64,000 bases of DNA, taken from the NCBI GenBank assembly GCA_963576785.1, contig OY756142.1:2108001-2172000 (forward strand), written 5' to 3'. This document shows, piece after piece, positions 22,788 through 33,259 of this stretch (within the stretch, counting starts at the first letter, position 1; every line of letters starts with the position of its first letter). Below the pieces are notes generated by a model that saw nothing but the letters and a program-made list of their open reading frames with translations, ran no database searches and was not told the DNA's origin. The DNA is from Chlorophyllum brunneum (Eukaryota; Basidiomycota; Agaricomycetes; Agaricales; Agaricaceae). The position numbers were made by a program, and so were the translations under genes.

Positions 22788-23002
22788 CAGTAAGGGACAA
22801 AACCCTTTCAATGATTTCCACTTCCAGACAAATTCTTAAATAACTCCTGGGCTACTGAAGCAATTGACTCCATATTTTAATTGTAGATAGGCCTACATCT
22901 ACCCTATGTTATTTATAAATATCATAATGTAATATGAATTTCCTGAGGTGCTATGAATTAATGAATATTATGAGTGCATTGGAAGGGTTTTGTCCCTCAC
23001 AG
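22788..23002. mobile_element. MITE-like element with 26-base terminal inverted repeats
   Basis: 22788-22813 reads CAGTAAGGGACAAAACCC... and 22977-23002 is its near-perfect inverted copy (CTGTGAGGGACAAAACCC... on the other strand). The 163 bases between are AT-rich and non-coding. Size and structure fit a small non-autonomous DNA transposon, inserted in element A. I see no clean target duplication. Confidence 0.55.
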
Positions 23003-23312
23003 CCTCTAGGCACATAACTTTATTGATTGCCTCCAAATAAATTCAAATAAAATCAGGTGGCCATGGTAGATAATGTATAAATAGATATGCTTACTTTTTA
23101 TGCAAAAATTAACCCACTACAGCATCATTCCCTGTTATAAAAGCTTTTTCTCCTTCCTAGATTGAACATATTCTCTTTCTTCTGGATCAAGGGCATTCTA
23201 CTTCTAAAATTGCTTCAACTACTCCCCATTCACTCAGTACTATCTCCAGAATTTGTTCCCAGCACAGGCCAATACTTTCTAAGCCCATTGGTAGTCAACC
23301 ATACCAACTTTC

Positions 23313-23884
23313 TGTTGAAGTTTCGGACATATTCGAGAAATAGACTATGAAGTCATTATGATAATAATAGACTGATCCATTACTTTCCAGTAACTTCAAT
23401 CCATAGTAACTTCCTATGAGTTGCTCTGCATATGATGAGAGTTATAAGTACTTGATAAATTATTCTACATAGTACCAATGACTAGTATACTACATTTTGT
23501 AGTACTCCACAGGCACTACACTGCAGTTAAAGGGAGTCATAAGGAACATTCTATGTATTCCTAGTATTTTATGTAATATGACTTGCCTATGTTTCAATAT
23601 GTATATAAACCCCATGTAGCAAACCTAGTTCTGTATCTTGTTCAATTGAACAACTTCTTCATCATTGCTTATCTTCTTGAGTACAATACCAGTCTCGATC
23701 TCCTTGACTATAACTTATCTACCTCTGACACCAAATGTTTCATTACCAATATCTGTCTATCCGAATTACCTTTCTACAGGTATCAGATAGAAGCTTATTA
23801 TCTCAGTGAGTAGACCCTATGTTCTCTTCCACTACATTTACTGCTGCCCCCAGCAAACAACTTGTTACAGTTGTTTACTCAACA
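23313..23884 (+). repeat. Element B 5' LTR
   Basis: 572 bases, TGTTGAAGTTTCGG...TTTACTCAACA, with TG..CA ends. It matches 30135-30696 almost end to end. A TATATAAACC promoter-like sequence lies near 23602. Confidence 0.85.
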
Positions 23885-23899
23885 GGTTATGGGCCCCAG
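23885..23899 (+). other. Element B primer-binding site
   Basis: GGTTATGGGCCCCAG immediately after the 5' LTR. It is complementary to the anticodon arm of initiator tRNA-Met, the internal primer site known for Drosophila copia. Element A has a close relative (TAGGTTATGGGTCCCGC) in the same position. Confidence 0.65.
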
Positions 23900-24044
23900 T
23901 AGCCTTACCAATGGTTAAACCATTATTATTCCCTCTAACTGAGATAGGATAATAGGGCTTTACCTAACAGAGTTATTCTTGCATTTTGATCATTGCTGAT
24001 ACGAGAATTTTCTTCTAGAAAGAAATACACTCGACAAAGATATT

Positions 24045-25036
24045 ATGTCTACCAATAATATCGTCGCTAGTTTACCTAAGCTCAATGGGCCTAAGAACTA
24101 TGCATTCTAGTCTAGAAGGCTTCAGGATGTCCTAACCCTCATTTCTGTCACTGGTTCTGACTAGTCTGGATGGACTGTGACAAACCAGGATCTCTCCCCT
24201 AAAAATCCTACTGCTTTAATGGAGGAGGATAGAAGGAGAGAACAATTGAGAGGTCAGGCATTGGCTGTAATAAATGGCACTTTACCTGATTCCCTATTAC
24301 TCCATGGACATGATACTCCTGGATTCCTTTAGAATGACTTGAAAACCTGCTTTGGGACACCTTCTCCCACTGTGGTATATTCAATCCTCCAAAGGATGCT
24401 ACAAAAGTGCATTTCTGGAAATCAAGATCCAGCAATGGATCTAGCTGAATTGAGAACAATGGCTTCTTAATTAGAAATAGCTAGGGTAAAATTGCTAGAA
24501 GTTCTTGGCACAATGATCACCTTGAACGCATTACTACCCAATTGGAATGCAGTGGCACAAACAACATTGGCAAATAATAACAATGTTATAGATATGACCT
24601 GGGAGGTAGTTCAGCAAGCTATAAATGCTGAATGGTCAAGATATGAAGGATCCAGACTCTCCATGTCTAACCAACAAGCTTCATACACCGCTACCGCTAA
24701 CTACCAAGCTCGCCCTCAGGGCAACTTCCCCAGGACTCACCCTGGACCACCTTGGAACTGCTTCTACCCTGGAGGTAATACCAGGGCCCAGCTAGTGAGA
24801 GGACCTCGCCACCTTGCCAATCCGAGTGGGCAGCTCCCTCAGCCTTCTCCACCTACTCCTACCTGGATTAACATCCAGAAGAAGAAGAAGAAGCCCAAGA
24901 AGCGCCAGGGTAAACCTCAGGCCCATATGGCAGAAGCCATGGTGGGCTTTGCCACTGCCACAGAACTGGTGGTCTGTCGCTTTACTGGTCTGGAGATAAT
25001 CCCCTTTGACTTGATGAAGCACATGAATACACCTTG
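24045..25036 (+). pseudogene. Element B gag (degenerate)
   Basis: Starts MSTNNIVASLPKLNGPKNYAF and continues through several in-frame stops (about 24109, 24116, 24167, 24332, 24467) to 25034. The pattern K.NG..NYA..., a ...L..LKT helix region and an RPQGNFPRTHPG...C linker fit a Copia gag with a broken zinc knuckle. A lysine-rich stretch (KKKKKPKKRQGKPQ) follows. It shares no frame with host genes. Confidence 0.7.
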
Positions 25037-25037
25037 A

Positions 25038-26273
25038 CCCGCTCCTGCTCCTCCTACCACTTGTGTATTAGTGAGTGAGAGACCTAAACCTGTTACTTGG
25101 GTTAATCCCAAGAAGGTTCAGCAGGCACGAGAGAATGCTCATGCTGAGCTCGAGAAAAAGGTGATCACCTGGCATGACTATGTCACTGGTCCTTCGCCCA
25201 TGCAAATAGTGAAGAAACATACTCTTGATCACTATAATCGAAGAATGCACAAGGTCTCTCATCCCTGTGCCCAACAAGGATGATTAGTGACACCTCCCAG
25301 TGTACCTTCTGTTCCTTCTGGTCACCCCCCAGGTTGTACCTGTGAGGGACACACAAGGGTGAGTAAATGGTTCCTAAAGCATAATAACCCTGATGTTAAC
25401 GTGACTCATGTCTACTCCTCTTTCCTTTTACCTATTGGTTCACTATATGCCTTAATGGTTTCTCCCAAATTTGGGACAAAAATCAATTTGGCTATGTACT
25501 ATATAGTAAAGATCCTAAGCATGGACTCCGTCACCCGGGGCAATTCACTCAAACCTGGAGAGGTTTGGCCATTCTACCTTCCTCCTCCAGAGGAAATAGT
25601 AGCTCTGGCCGTTAGGACCTATGAAGAGGAGTTCCCTCCTCTTCCTCAGGCCTCCCCTCTGACAGAGTACTTTCAGAGTAAGAGATATTCTCTTACTCAA
25701 AAAAATAAGACCATGTATAAGCAACCTGCCACACTTACAGTGTTGGTAGATGAGGCCTTCAAGCAGCTCGAGAGCAAGAAGGAGGTTGATGACCTCATGG
25801 CACCGGCTCAGGATGTCACCTATGATATCCATGATCCCAGGAACCCTGTGAATGTCACAGGACCCTCTTCTAGGCCCCTTCCAAAGTCTCCAAAGTCTGA
25901 ACCATTTGCTTCAGCACCTCAATCTGAGGTGTCTCTTGGACTTTCATTGACCGACTATGGAAGCGACTTCAAGAAGAAGGGAGGAGCTGGGTACGTGATC
26001 TATTCAATCTCAGATACTCTTACTAACCCTGATATACAGTCCTGTCACCAACATACCGACTGGCCATCTTCGCAAGAAGAAGAGCAAGGGCAAAGGGAAG
26101 GGACGTTGGGGGCCGGGCAATTAAATATGCTATTGGGATCTTTAGGATCCCATAATAATGTTTTTTTGTGCAAATTAATGAGTAAGAAGTGTTTTAACAC
26201 TTCTCAATTTTCCTGTTTCTCAATACATATGCCTGATCAGTATTTAAGAGTACCGGATCAAATAAGATCTTGA
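25038..26273 (+). pseudogene. Element B central ORF of unknown function, between gag and pol
   Basis: Open in one frame from about 25038, with one TGA at 25281, to 26273. The first part (PKPVTWVNPKKVQQARENAH...VITWHDYVTG) and the second, 328 aa part (acidic, proline-rich, PPLPQASPLTEYF, QLESKKEVDDLM) match no Copia domain I know. Base use is more GC-rich than the flanking gag and pol. It may be an extended gag, or captured sequence. Confidence 0.5.
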
Positions 26274-26413
26274 TCATTAAGCAATGATCAAATAAGATCT
26301 TGATCATTAAGCAATGATCAAATAAGATCTTGATCATTAAGCAATGATCAAATAAGATCTTGATCATTAAGCAATGATCAAATAAGATCTTGATCATTAA
26401 GCAATGATCAAAT
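26254..26413. repeat. 30-base minisatellite, five units, at the gag-pol junction of element B
   Basis: Five near-identical head-to-tail copies of a 30-base unit (ATGATCAAATAAGATCTTGA then TCATTAAGCA) with a partial sixth. Each unit has TGATCA palindromes and puts a stop in all three forward frames. On the minus strand it gives a spurious ten-residue repeat ORF. Confidence 0.9.
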
Positions 26414-26444
26414 CATAATACCACTAAAAGAATATAGTGACATA

Positions 26445-29400
26445 TGGTTATTAGACTTAGGAGCATCATGTCATTATACCCCTTATGCGGAAGACTTCAT
26501 CAACTTCAAAGAACTTGAAGTTTCAATCCCAATTAAGACTGTAGGAGCACAAGGCCCCTACCTTAATGCAATTGGTCTTGGCACAGTTATACTTAAGCAT
26601 AGAGTCTATAACAGGAAGACTGACAGCATTCAACCAACACAGATATTAATATATCCAGTCTTCCTTCTAAAAGGAATCTCTGAATGACTAATGTCAGTGG
26701 GACAGTTATGCCAAGATGGCAAAACTGTTAGAACAGATGCTAATGAATTGATAGTAAAGGAAATGCTATTCTTCAAGCATATCCTTCAGCAAGTCGTAAT
26801 ACTACTTTACATTTTGTTAATACCAAAATTGTACATTCAGAACATGCAGCTATGGCTGCAGATCCAATCATTGGCTACAAAGTTGTACATGCGAGATTAG
26901 GATATCCCTCTAATCATATTCTCAATTATTTTGAGAAAAATATGATTGGGTTTACTCCAGTGCAGATTCCCGAGCAAAAACCAGTCTGTGACGGTTGTGC
27001 CAAGAGAAAGATACACCAAAAACCCTTTAGAGAGAACTCTACATATGCAAAGTATCCATTCGAAAGAATTCACTCAGATTTAGTTGAACTTCTGATTCTT
27101 TCTTACCATAAATTTAAATGGATCATGACCATAATAGACAACTTTTCCTCTCATGGATGGATTTGCTTCCTCCATAAGAAATCAGAAGTAGCAGAAGAAA
27201 TGAAAAATTTCATTACCTTAATTCAGACTCAATATGAGACTAAATTAAAATATATCTGCACTGACAGAGGAGGAGAGTATGCAACTGACGAGTTACAATC
27301 TCATTTGTGCTCATTAGGGATTATACATGAGACTAGTGCACTGCACATATACCAACAAAATGGTCGAGTGGAACACTTAAACCAAACTTTGATGGATAAA
27401 GCAGAAGCCATGAGGCATCATACTTGTATTCCTGATGGTTGGTAGGAGTTTTCTATAGATCATGCGATACATATCTATAATAAAACACCGGTATTACGGC
27501 TTATGTGGAAAACACCTTATGAAGTGTTGAATCAGAAGATTCCAGACATCTCCAAAGAGAGAGTCTTTGGCTGCAGTGCTTATGTCTTTCTCCCAAAAGA
27601 GATAAGAGACAATAACCTGACAGTGAAGTTAGAACTCATGATTTTCCTTAGTTGGACATCAGATAGGAAAAATTATTGTTTCACAAGGCACCTAAATGGA
27701 AATGTAATCTATACATTTCCAACAGCTGTATTCAGTAAAGAACACTTCCCTAAATGTATTGGGAAGAAGCGAAAAGAACGAATGAACCAACCATCATCTT
27801 CTACTTCTCAAAGCACACCTTTAGAAGTTATTGTCTTCTATGCTCCAGATCCATCTACTAGTTTACCTTTTGATAGACTACCAAGCCCTATATCCCAAAC
27901 TTTTCCCAAAAGTTCTCCAGAAGATAGGACTTATAGATCTGTTCATGGATGCATTCCAACTCCTTTCCCTGAACCTAAAAAGAATAAAGGAAAGGGCAAA
28001 GTACCAAATATTGATACCAATGTTTAGGAGGAGTGGGATGGTATTGTGCAAAATATTCTCTTTTCACCAAGAGAAGCACAAACACCAGAAGACGATGACA
28101 GTGATAGGTTATCATATGCTGATCTACCTAATCACCCTGAAGGTCCAAACTATCCACCTTCTCAAAGAGATAATCCAGATGTACAACCATTTATACCCTA
28201 TACCCCTGTCGAAGATGATCGGGATGCTGGTCCTTCTGTACCACAAGGTCACTCAGATCAAATACTGATTCCTGAAATACCTCAGAGACTGCAAAGAACC
28301 AGAAAAGTACCTGAACGTCCAGGAAACTTCTATGGTTCTACAAAGCATCTGACCAAAATTCTCCAGGACTATAAGATGTTCCAACCTCCTAAGTCAAAGT
28401 TGACAAGTTCTACAAGTAGACTTGTTAGACAAATTTGATTAGAGACTTCTAAACCCGGAATAATCGATAGACGTTCTCAGCATAAAGCTTCTATATTAGA
28501 AGACTTATGTAAAGAAGGAGGAGTAGGGATATTCGATTATCTATATGCTCAAAAAGTTGAATCACCATTAGTTCCTATTTCTTTCAAGGATTTAGATCAA
28601 CTACCATCAGAAGAAAAATCTAAATGGTAGAAAGCATGCTTAGAAGAGTTAAATTCACTCAGAGAAAGACATGTTTATGACTTAGCTAAACTTCTACCTG
28701 GAAGAAAAGTAGTCAAGAATAGATGGGTTTTCACACCCAAATCAGATGGTTGATACCATGCTGGACTAGTAGCAAAAGGATTCTCTCAGATAGAGGGAAT
28801 CGATTATGATAAACTATTTTCACCAGTAGTCCATTATGAGACAGCGCAACTCATATTTGCAGTTGCTGCCCTCAACGATTGGGAGATGCTCAGTTTAGAT
28901 GTTAAAACTGCTTATCTCTATGGAAAACTGGATGAAGAGCTCTATATGGAACTTCCAGAAGGTTTTAATACAGGTTGTGGTAATATGGTTTGGAAATTAA
29001 ACCAAGCCATTTATGGACTAAAGCAATCTGGACGACAATGGTGGAAGGAATTGACTAAGTCAATGACCAACCTAGGATTTGTCCAATTCAAACTAGATGC
29101 TGGAGTCTATTATTACTATGACCCTGAAACCAAAGAACTTATTATAGCTCTGGTCTATGTAGATGACTCAATATTCATCGGAATCAGAGGCTCTAGACTT
29201 CTATATGAGAAGCGAGCACTCTTTATGAAGAAATGGGAATGCCAAGACCTTGGTCCAACTAAAGAGTTCCTTGGCATGAAAATTTCACGAAACCCTATAA
29301 ACCAATCAATCATCCTAGACTAAATAGATTATCTAAAAAAAGTTCTTGATCAATTTAAAGTAATTGGAAAAGAAGAAATCCCATTACCAAATGGATTTAT

Positions 29401-30098
29401 CTTTGAATCCAATACAGGACAAGCAATACCTGACTTCATAAAGAGGTATCAACAATTAGTAGGATCAGTTATGTATTTGATAATAGGCAGTCGGCCCAAC
29501 ATAGCCTTTGCTACTGTCAAATTATCACAACATATGACCAACCCTACTAAAGCATATTATAATATAGGCTTACATTTGCTAAAGTACCTTAATGCTACTC
29601 GCAAATATAGAATTACCTATAATAAAAGTTCTATGCAAGGCCTTAATGCCTTTTCCGACTCTGATTGGGCTAGTGATCCAATTAGTCATAAATCTGTAAC
29701 TGGATATTTCTGTTTATTAGCCAGTAGAGCAATCACTTGGTTAAGTAGAAAACAGAAAACCATTGTATTATCTTTTGCTGAAGCCAAGTATATGGCTTTG
29801 CAGTCAACAACTTGTTTGGACTGTCAATTTGTTGGAAGAAATTGGTATCCGATTATTGGCTCCTTATCTCTTTGGTGATAATGAGGGATCAATATTTTGG
29901 GCAAAAAATCCAGTAATAGAAAAACAATCAAAACATGTCGACATCAAATACCATTACATTTGTGATTTGGTAGAAGATGGAAAGATTGAAATATTTTCTG
30001 TGAAAGGCACAGAAAATCCTACCGATATTCTCACAAAGAATTTAGACAAAATAAAATTCAATCTATTCCAACCTCGCCTTGGCTTGACGTTTGAGTGA
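26445..30098 (+). pseudogene. Element B pol: protease, integrase, reverse transcriptase, RNase H (degenerate)
   Basis: Domains in order: protease at 26445 (WLLDLGASCHY, where DSGA would be expected); integrase from ~26850 with the H..H...C..C zinc site (HARLGYPSNH, CDGCAKRK) and DDE core (HSDLVE, TDRGGEY, NGRVEHLNQT); reverse transcriptase from ~28880 (DVKTAYLYG, AIYGLKQSGRQW, YVDD at about 29155); RNase H from ~29640 (SDSDWASD, FAEAKYMAL, KHVDIKYHYI). Stops at about 26686, 27444, 28026, 28437, 28627, 28752 and 29322 and a frameshift near 29870 make it non-functional. Confidence 0.85.
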
Positions 30099-30120
30099 TT
30101 AAAAAACTCTACATCAATAC

Positions 30121-30134
30121 AGAGCAAGAAAGAG
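30121..30134 (+). other. Element B polypurine tract
   Basis: AGAGCAAGAAAGAG directly before the 3' LTR. Confidence 0.55.
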
Positions 30135-30696
30135 TGTTGAAGTTTCGGACATATTCTAGAAATAGACTATGAAGTCATTATGATAATAATAGACTAATCC
30201 ATTACTTTCCAGTAACTTCAATCCATAGTAACTTCCTATGAGTTGCTCTGCATATGATGAGAGTCATAAGTACTTGATAGATTATTCTACATAGTACCAA
30301 TGACTAGTATACTATGTTCCGCAGGCACTACGCTGTAGTTAATAGAAGTTATAAGGAACATTCTATGTATTCCTAGTATTTTATGTAGTATGACTTGCCT
30401 ATGTTTCAATATGTATATAAACCCCATGTAGCAGACCTAGTTCTGTATCTTGTTCAATCAAACAACTTCTTCATCATTGCTTATCTTCTTGAGTACAACA
30501 CCAGTCTTGATCTCCTCGACTATAACTTGTCTACCTCTGACACTGAACATTTCATTACCAATATCTGTCTATCCAGATTACCTTTCTACAGGTATCAGAT
30601 AGAAGCTTATTATCTTGGTGAGTAGACTCTACGTTCTCTCCCACTACGTTTACTGCTGCCCCCAGCAAACAACTTGTTATGGTTATTTCCTCAATA
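30135..30696 (+). repeat. Element B 3' LTR
   Basis: 562 bases beginning TGTTGAAGTTTCGG and ending CTCAATA, where the 5' copy ends CTCAACA. Several substitutions and a ~10-base gap relative to the 5' LTR. Confidence 0.85.
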
Positions 30697-31494
30697 GTAA
30701 GCACAAATGACAACAAAAGAGAAAGGTGGTGGTAAAAGATCAAGAAGGGAGTGAAGGCTAAGGTCTTGACTCCACTAATAGTATCCTCATGAATTGTTTG
30801 CTCATATACAGAGATTAATTTAGTTGTAACAGATTCGAGGGTAAGTTTGTCACTACAATATAATAGGTTTTGCTTGACAACTTCCCATGTAGGTGGAAGG
30901 GATAGAAAGAAGGCATTGATTATGGTTATATCATTAACATAATGATCAGCTTCGATAAAGGACAGCAAATGTTTAGATAGAAGCCAACATGGTTGGCTAT
31001 AGAAAAAGATCCATCCCAATATTTCGTATAGAGTTGTTGGTAATAATAATAAATGCTGATCAATGTAGGCATGGCAAAGATGATTTCACATGCCTTCAGA
31101 ATTACTGGCATCAATCACCAACTCATGCTGAGCATACTTGATAGTATTATGCATTAAGTGCATTGCTGCATCATCTTTGCTCAATCACCTCTCATACTTT
31201 TCCATTGCCATCTCCCAGCTCTAATATCCCTTAGTCGAAATTACATCCATCAATGCAACTTCCTTCTCTTTGCTTTTTGGCAGAAAATGAAGGCTCTTTC
31301 GAGGTTGGGTCCTCCAAGGCAGATTTCTTCGAAGCAAGTTTGGAATATTCAGCAGGGGGTTCCGGAGGACATCATTCACGACCAGACACAACATCTCAAA
31401 GGTATTTTGCTTGTAGAACTGCTTTCATATTATCAGCCCATACATGATAGTTCGTTCCATTGAACTTCAGGAACTGCAAGGTTTCTGAACTCAT
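30697..31494 (-). pseudogene. Element A gag fragment
   Basis: Minus strand from 31494: MSSETLQFLKFNGTNYHVWADNM..., a Copia gag start, with stops soon after (KYL*DVV). Lower down, HYVNDITIINAFFLSLPPTWEVVKQNL and LTLESVTTKLISVYEQ (about 30950-30790) match the UBN2-type gag helices. It is cut off by element B at 30697. Confidence 0.75.
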
Positions 31495-31504
31495 TTCACC
31501 AAGA

Positions 31505-31521
31505 GCGGGACCCATAACCTA
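31505..31521 (-). other. Element A primer-binding site
   Basis: TAGGTTATGGGTCCCGC on the minus strand, one base inside the 5' LTR. It is related to the element B site and probably pairs with the same initiator tRNA-Met arm. Confidence 0.55.
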
Positions 31522-31522
31522 A

Positions 31523-31758
31523 TGACAATAATTGCAGGGAAGAAATGAATGGTACAGTGGAACTGAAGTCGCGACACAAAAAGTCATTGATTTAAATAAT
31601 TTAGTATGTTGCAATAAACTCACCTGAAGTCGCGACATGAAAAGTCGGACTTCAGGGTTACACGACAGTTGTCTTATATACTATATATGGAGTATAATGA
31701 AACAAGAAAAGGATAGAAACTAAAACTACCTAAGTCATTACGACGTCATTTTTCATCA
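31523..31758 (-). repeat. Element A LTR, right copy (5' LTR)
   Basis: 236 bases, TGACAATAATTGC...TTTTTCATCA on the plus strand, matching 22391-22685. Confidence 0.85.
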
Positions 31759-31763
31759 CCCCC
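31759..31763. repeat. Target-site duplication (right), CCCCC
   Basis: Matches 22386-22390. Confidence 0.65.
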
Positions 31764-33259
31764 TGTCTACAGACTATACACCATTTTCCCCCACAAAGAA
31801 CATGTTCCTCGCGTAATGGACGTTACGATATGTCCCCTTGATATGCTCTAAATTTTATGATCCACCATATCACCCCGAATATCACTCGTATAATTTTTAG
31901 ACCTTCGTTACCACACTACCCTGGCTTCCGTCCGCTATTTTGTCTCATTCGTGCCTTTGTCTTGGCTTATAAAATCACTGTCTTCTTACCTCGTTCTGTT
32001 TCGTTGAATACATAAATGTTGTGCTACGATTTTGGCTGAGACATATCACAAAACCAGCGGAGTCAGGGGTTGGTGCGTCCGTGCGCCGTTACGATACTCG
32101 CATCACTGGAACAAGCATGATAGTCACTTTTATGAGTAACTTTGATGGCGGTCATTGCATTTTTTTTCTGCCCCGGTGATGACAGGCTTCAGGGCCGGAG
32201 TGAGTTATGACACAAGATACTGGGAAGGATCTTTGCGTGGGATGCACTGTGCAAACGCCTGCCTCAACGATTGGCCTATAGGCAAACCGCATCCTGCTTT
32301 GAATAGCCTCCCATCTCACACCTCTATTTGTCTTCATCTCGCTAAAGGACTTGGAAAATGAAGGGCCGGTTCAGTTACCCCGCCCAACTATTGAACAAAC
32401 TCAATGGTCCGAGCCAACGCAACACCTCATCTCGCAAGCTTATGGATGTTTGGGGCGGAGGCGAATGAATACCCTTGCCAACCTTAGTTATTGCTATCCT
32501 CAGTTTCTTCGGACTCATGCCTAACGCAAGGCCGACCACCATGCTAGTACCACCTGGATGGCTGTGACTGCGCGACTTTCATTTCCGACGACTTTCCCCT
32601 CGACTGTACTGATTCAAAGAATATATCCTTTACTCCTTCGCGAGCGTGTTTGAAATCATCGATCCGTAACCCTTCAGGTTTCTCAGTTGACTAGTTCAGA
32701 TCCATCGTTTCCAATGTGGAGGACCTTTAAACCACCGTTAAATCCCGGGCCGTGGGTCAGAATTTCTCTATGCTCTGGCATTTTGGTTGACCCAAGAGTG
32801 AGAAAATCAACTTTTGGCGTCCGTGTACCTCGGTCTCACCTCAGTATGTCGCTAGGTGCCATTTGCTTATACAGAGCACCTACCGTCCTGGAAAATGTGA
32901 AACCCCGCTGTATACATGGACCTTGTATTCGTGAACTTGGGACTGCGCTGTTTTTCGGAAGGTTTCCGGGGGTCTCTGGAGTCTCAGATGGACGTCTTAC
33001 TGCTCCTCGAGGCAACGTCGAGGAGCAACAGCATCTATCAACTTGTGGTGGTGGTATCCTGCTTTCTCCATATAAACGCTCCTTCTCCCAAAACCCCACC
33101 CCACCCTCCCCCCTTGTGCCTGCGGCCTTTCTCTCATCCATCGTCTCCTAAGCTAGCCGGTCTTAGAGTCTAGAGGTTCATCCTGTTCTTGTTCGCTGGT
33201 CTTTCCAGTGTTTACTACCTTTTCGTTCTTACGTTTTTGGATTTTAGACCCTTCTAGAA
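31764..33259. other. Intergenic region right of the transposon nest
   Basis: 1.5 kb. ORFs here (for example 32687-33151) are unconserved. The last ~200 bases are the promoter and leader of the DUF6741-like gene, with TATAAA at 33071-33076. Confidence 0.5.

Larger units (their letters stand above)
23313..30696 (+). mobile_element. Element B: degenerate Ty1/Copia LTR retrotransposon, plus strand
   Basis: 7.4 kb element with LTRs 23313-23884 and 30135-30696, a primer-binding site at 23885, gag, an unusual central ORF, a 30-base minisatellite, and pol in Copia order (protease, integrase, reverse transcriptase, RNase H), then a purine tract at 30121-30134. It is inactive: there are stops throughout, at least one frameshift near 29870 and a changed protease active site. 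The LTRs differ by scattered substitutions and small indels, so the insertion is not recent. Flanks (CTTTC left, GTAAG right) show no target duplication. Confidence 0.88.
22391..31758 (-). mobile_element. Element A: internally deleted Copia-type LTR retrotransposon, minus strand, interrupted by element B
   Basis: Read on the minus strand it runs: 5' LTR (31758-31523), primer-binding site (31521-31505), a gag start (31494 onward), a break at element B, a short pol tail (22781-22715), a polypurine tract (22694-22686) and the 3' LTR (22685-22391). CCCCC duplications flank it. Without element B it would be only ~2 kb, so most of gag and pol is missing and it could move only with outside help. Gag and pol remnants carry stops. 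Orientation is fixed by the primer site, gag start and pol tail agreeing. Confidence 0.8.

Noticed and set aside
24492..25036. Gag ORF as a host gene
   Set aside because: It lies between LTR-linked primer site and pol, in frame with damaged gag.
26194..26397. Minus-strand ORF with a repeated ten-residue peptide
   Set aside because: It is only the translation of the 30-base minisatellite.
23308..30701. A five-base target duplication for element B
   Set aside because: Left flank CTTTC and right flank GTAAG do not match.
32687..33151. 154-residue plus-strand ORF
   Set aside because: No recognisable domain, an overlapping ORF of similar length on the other strand, and it lies in the promoter region of the DUF6741-like gene.
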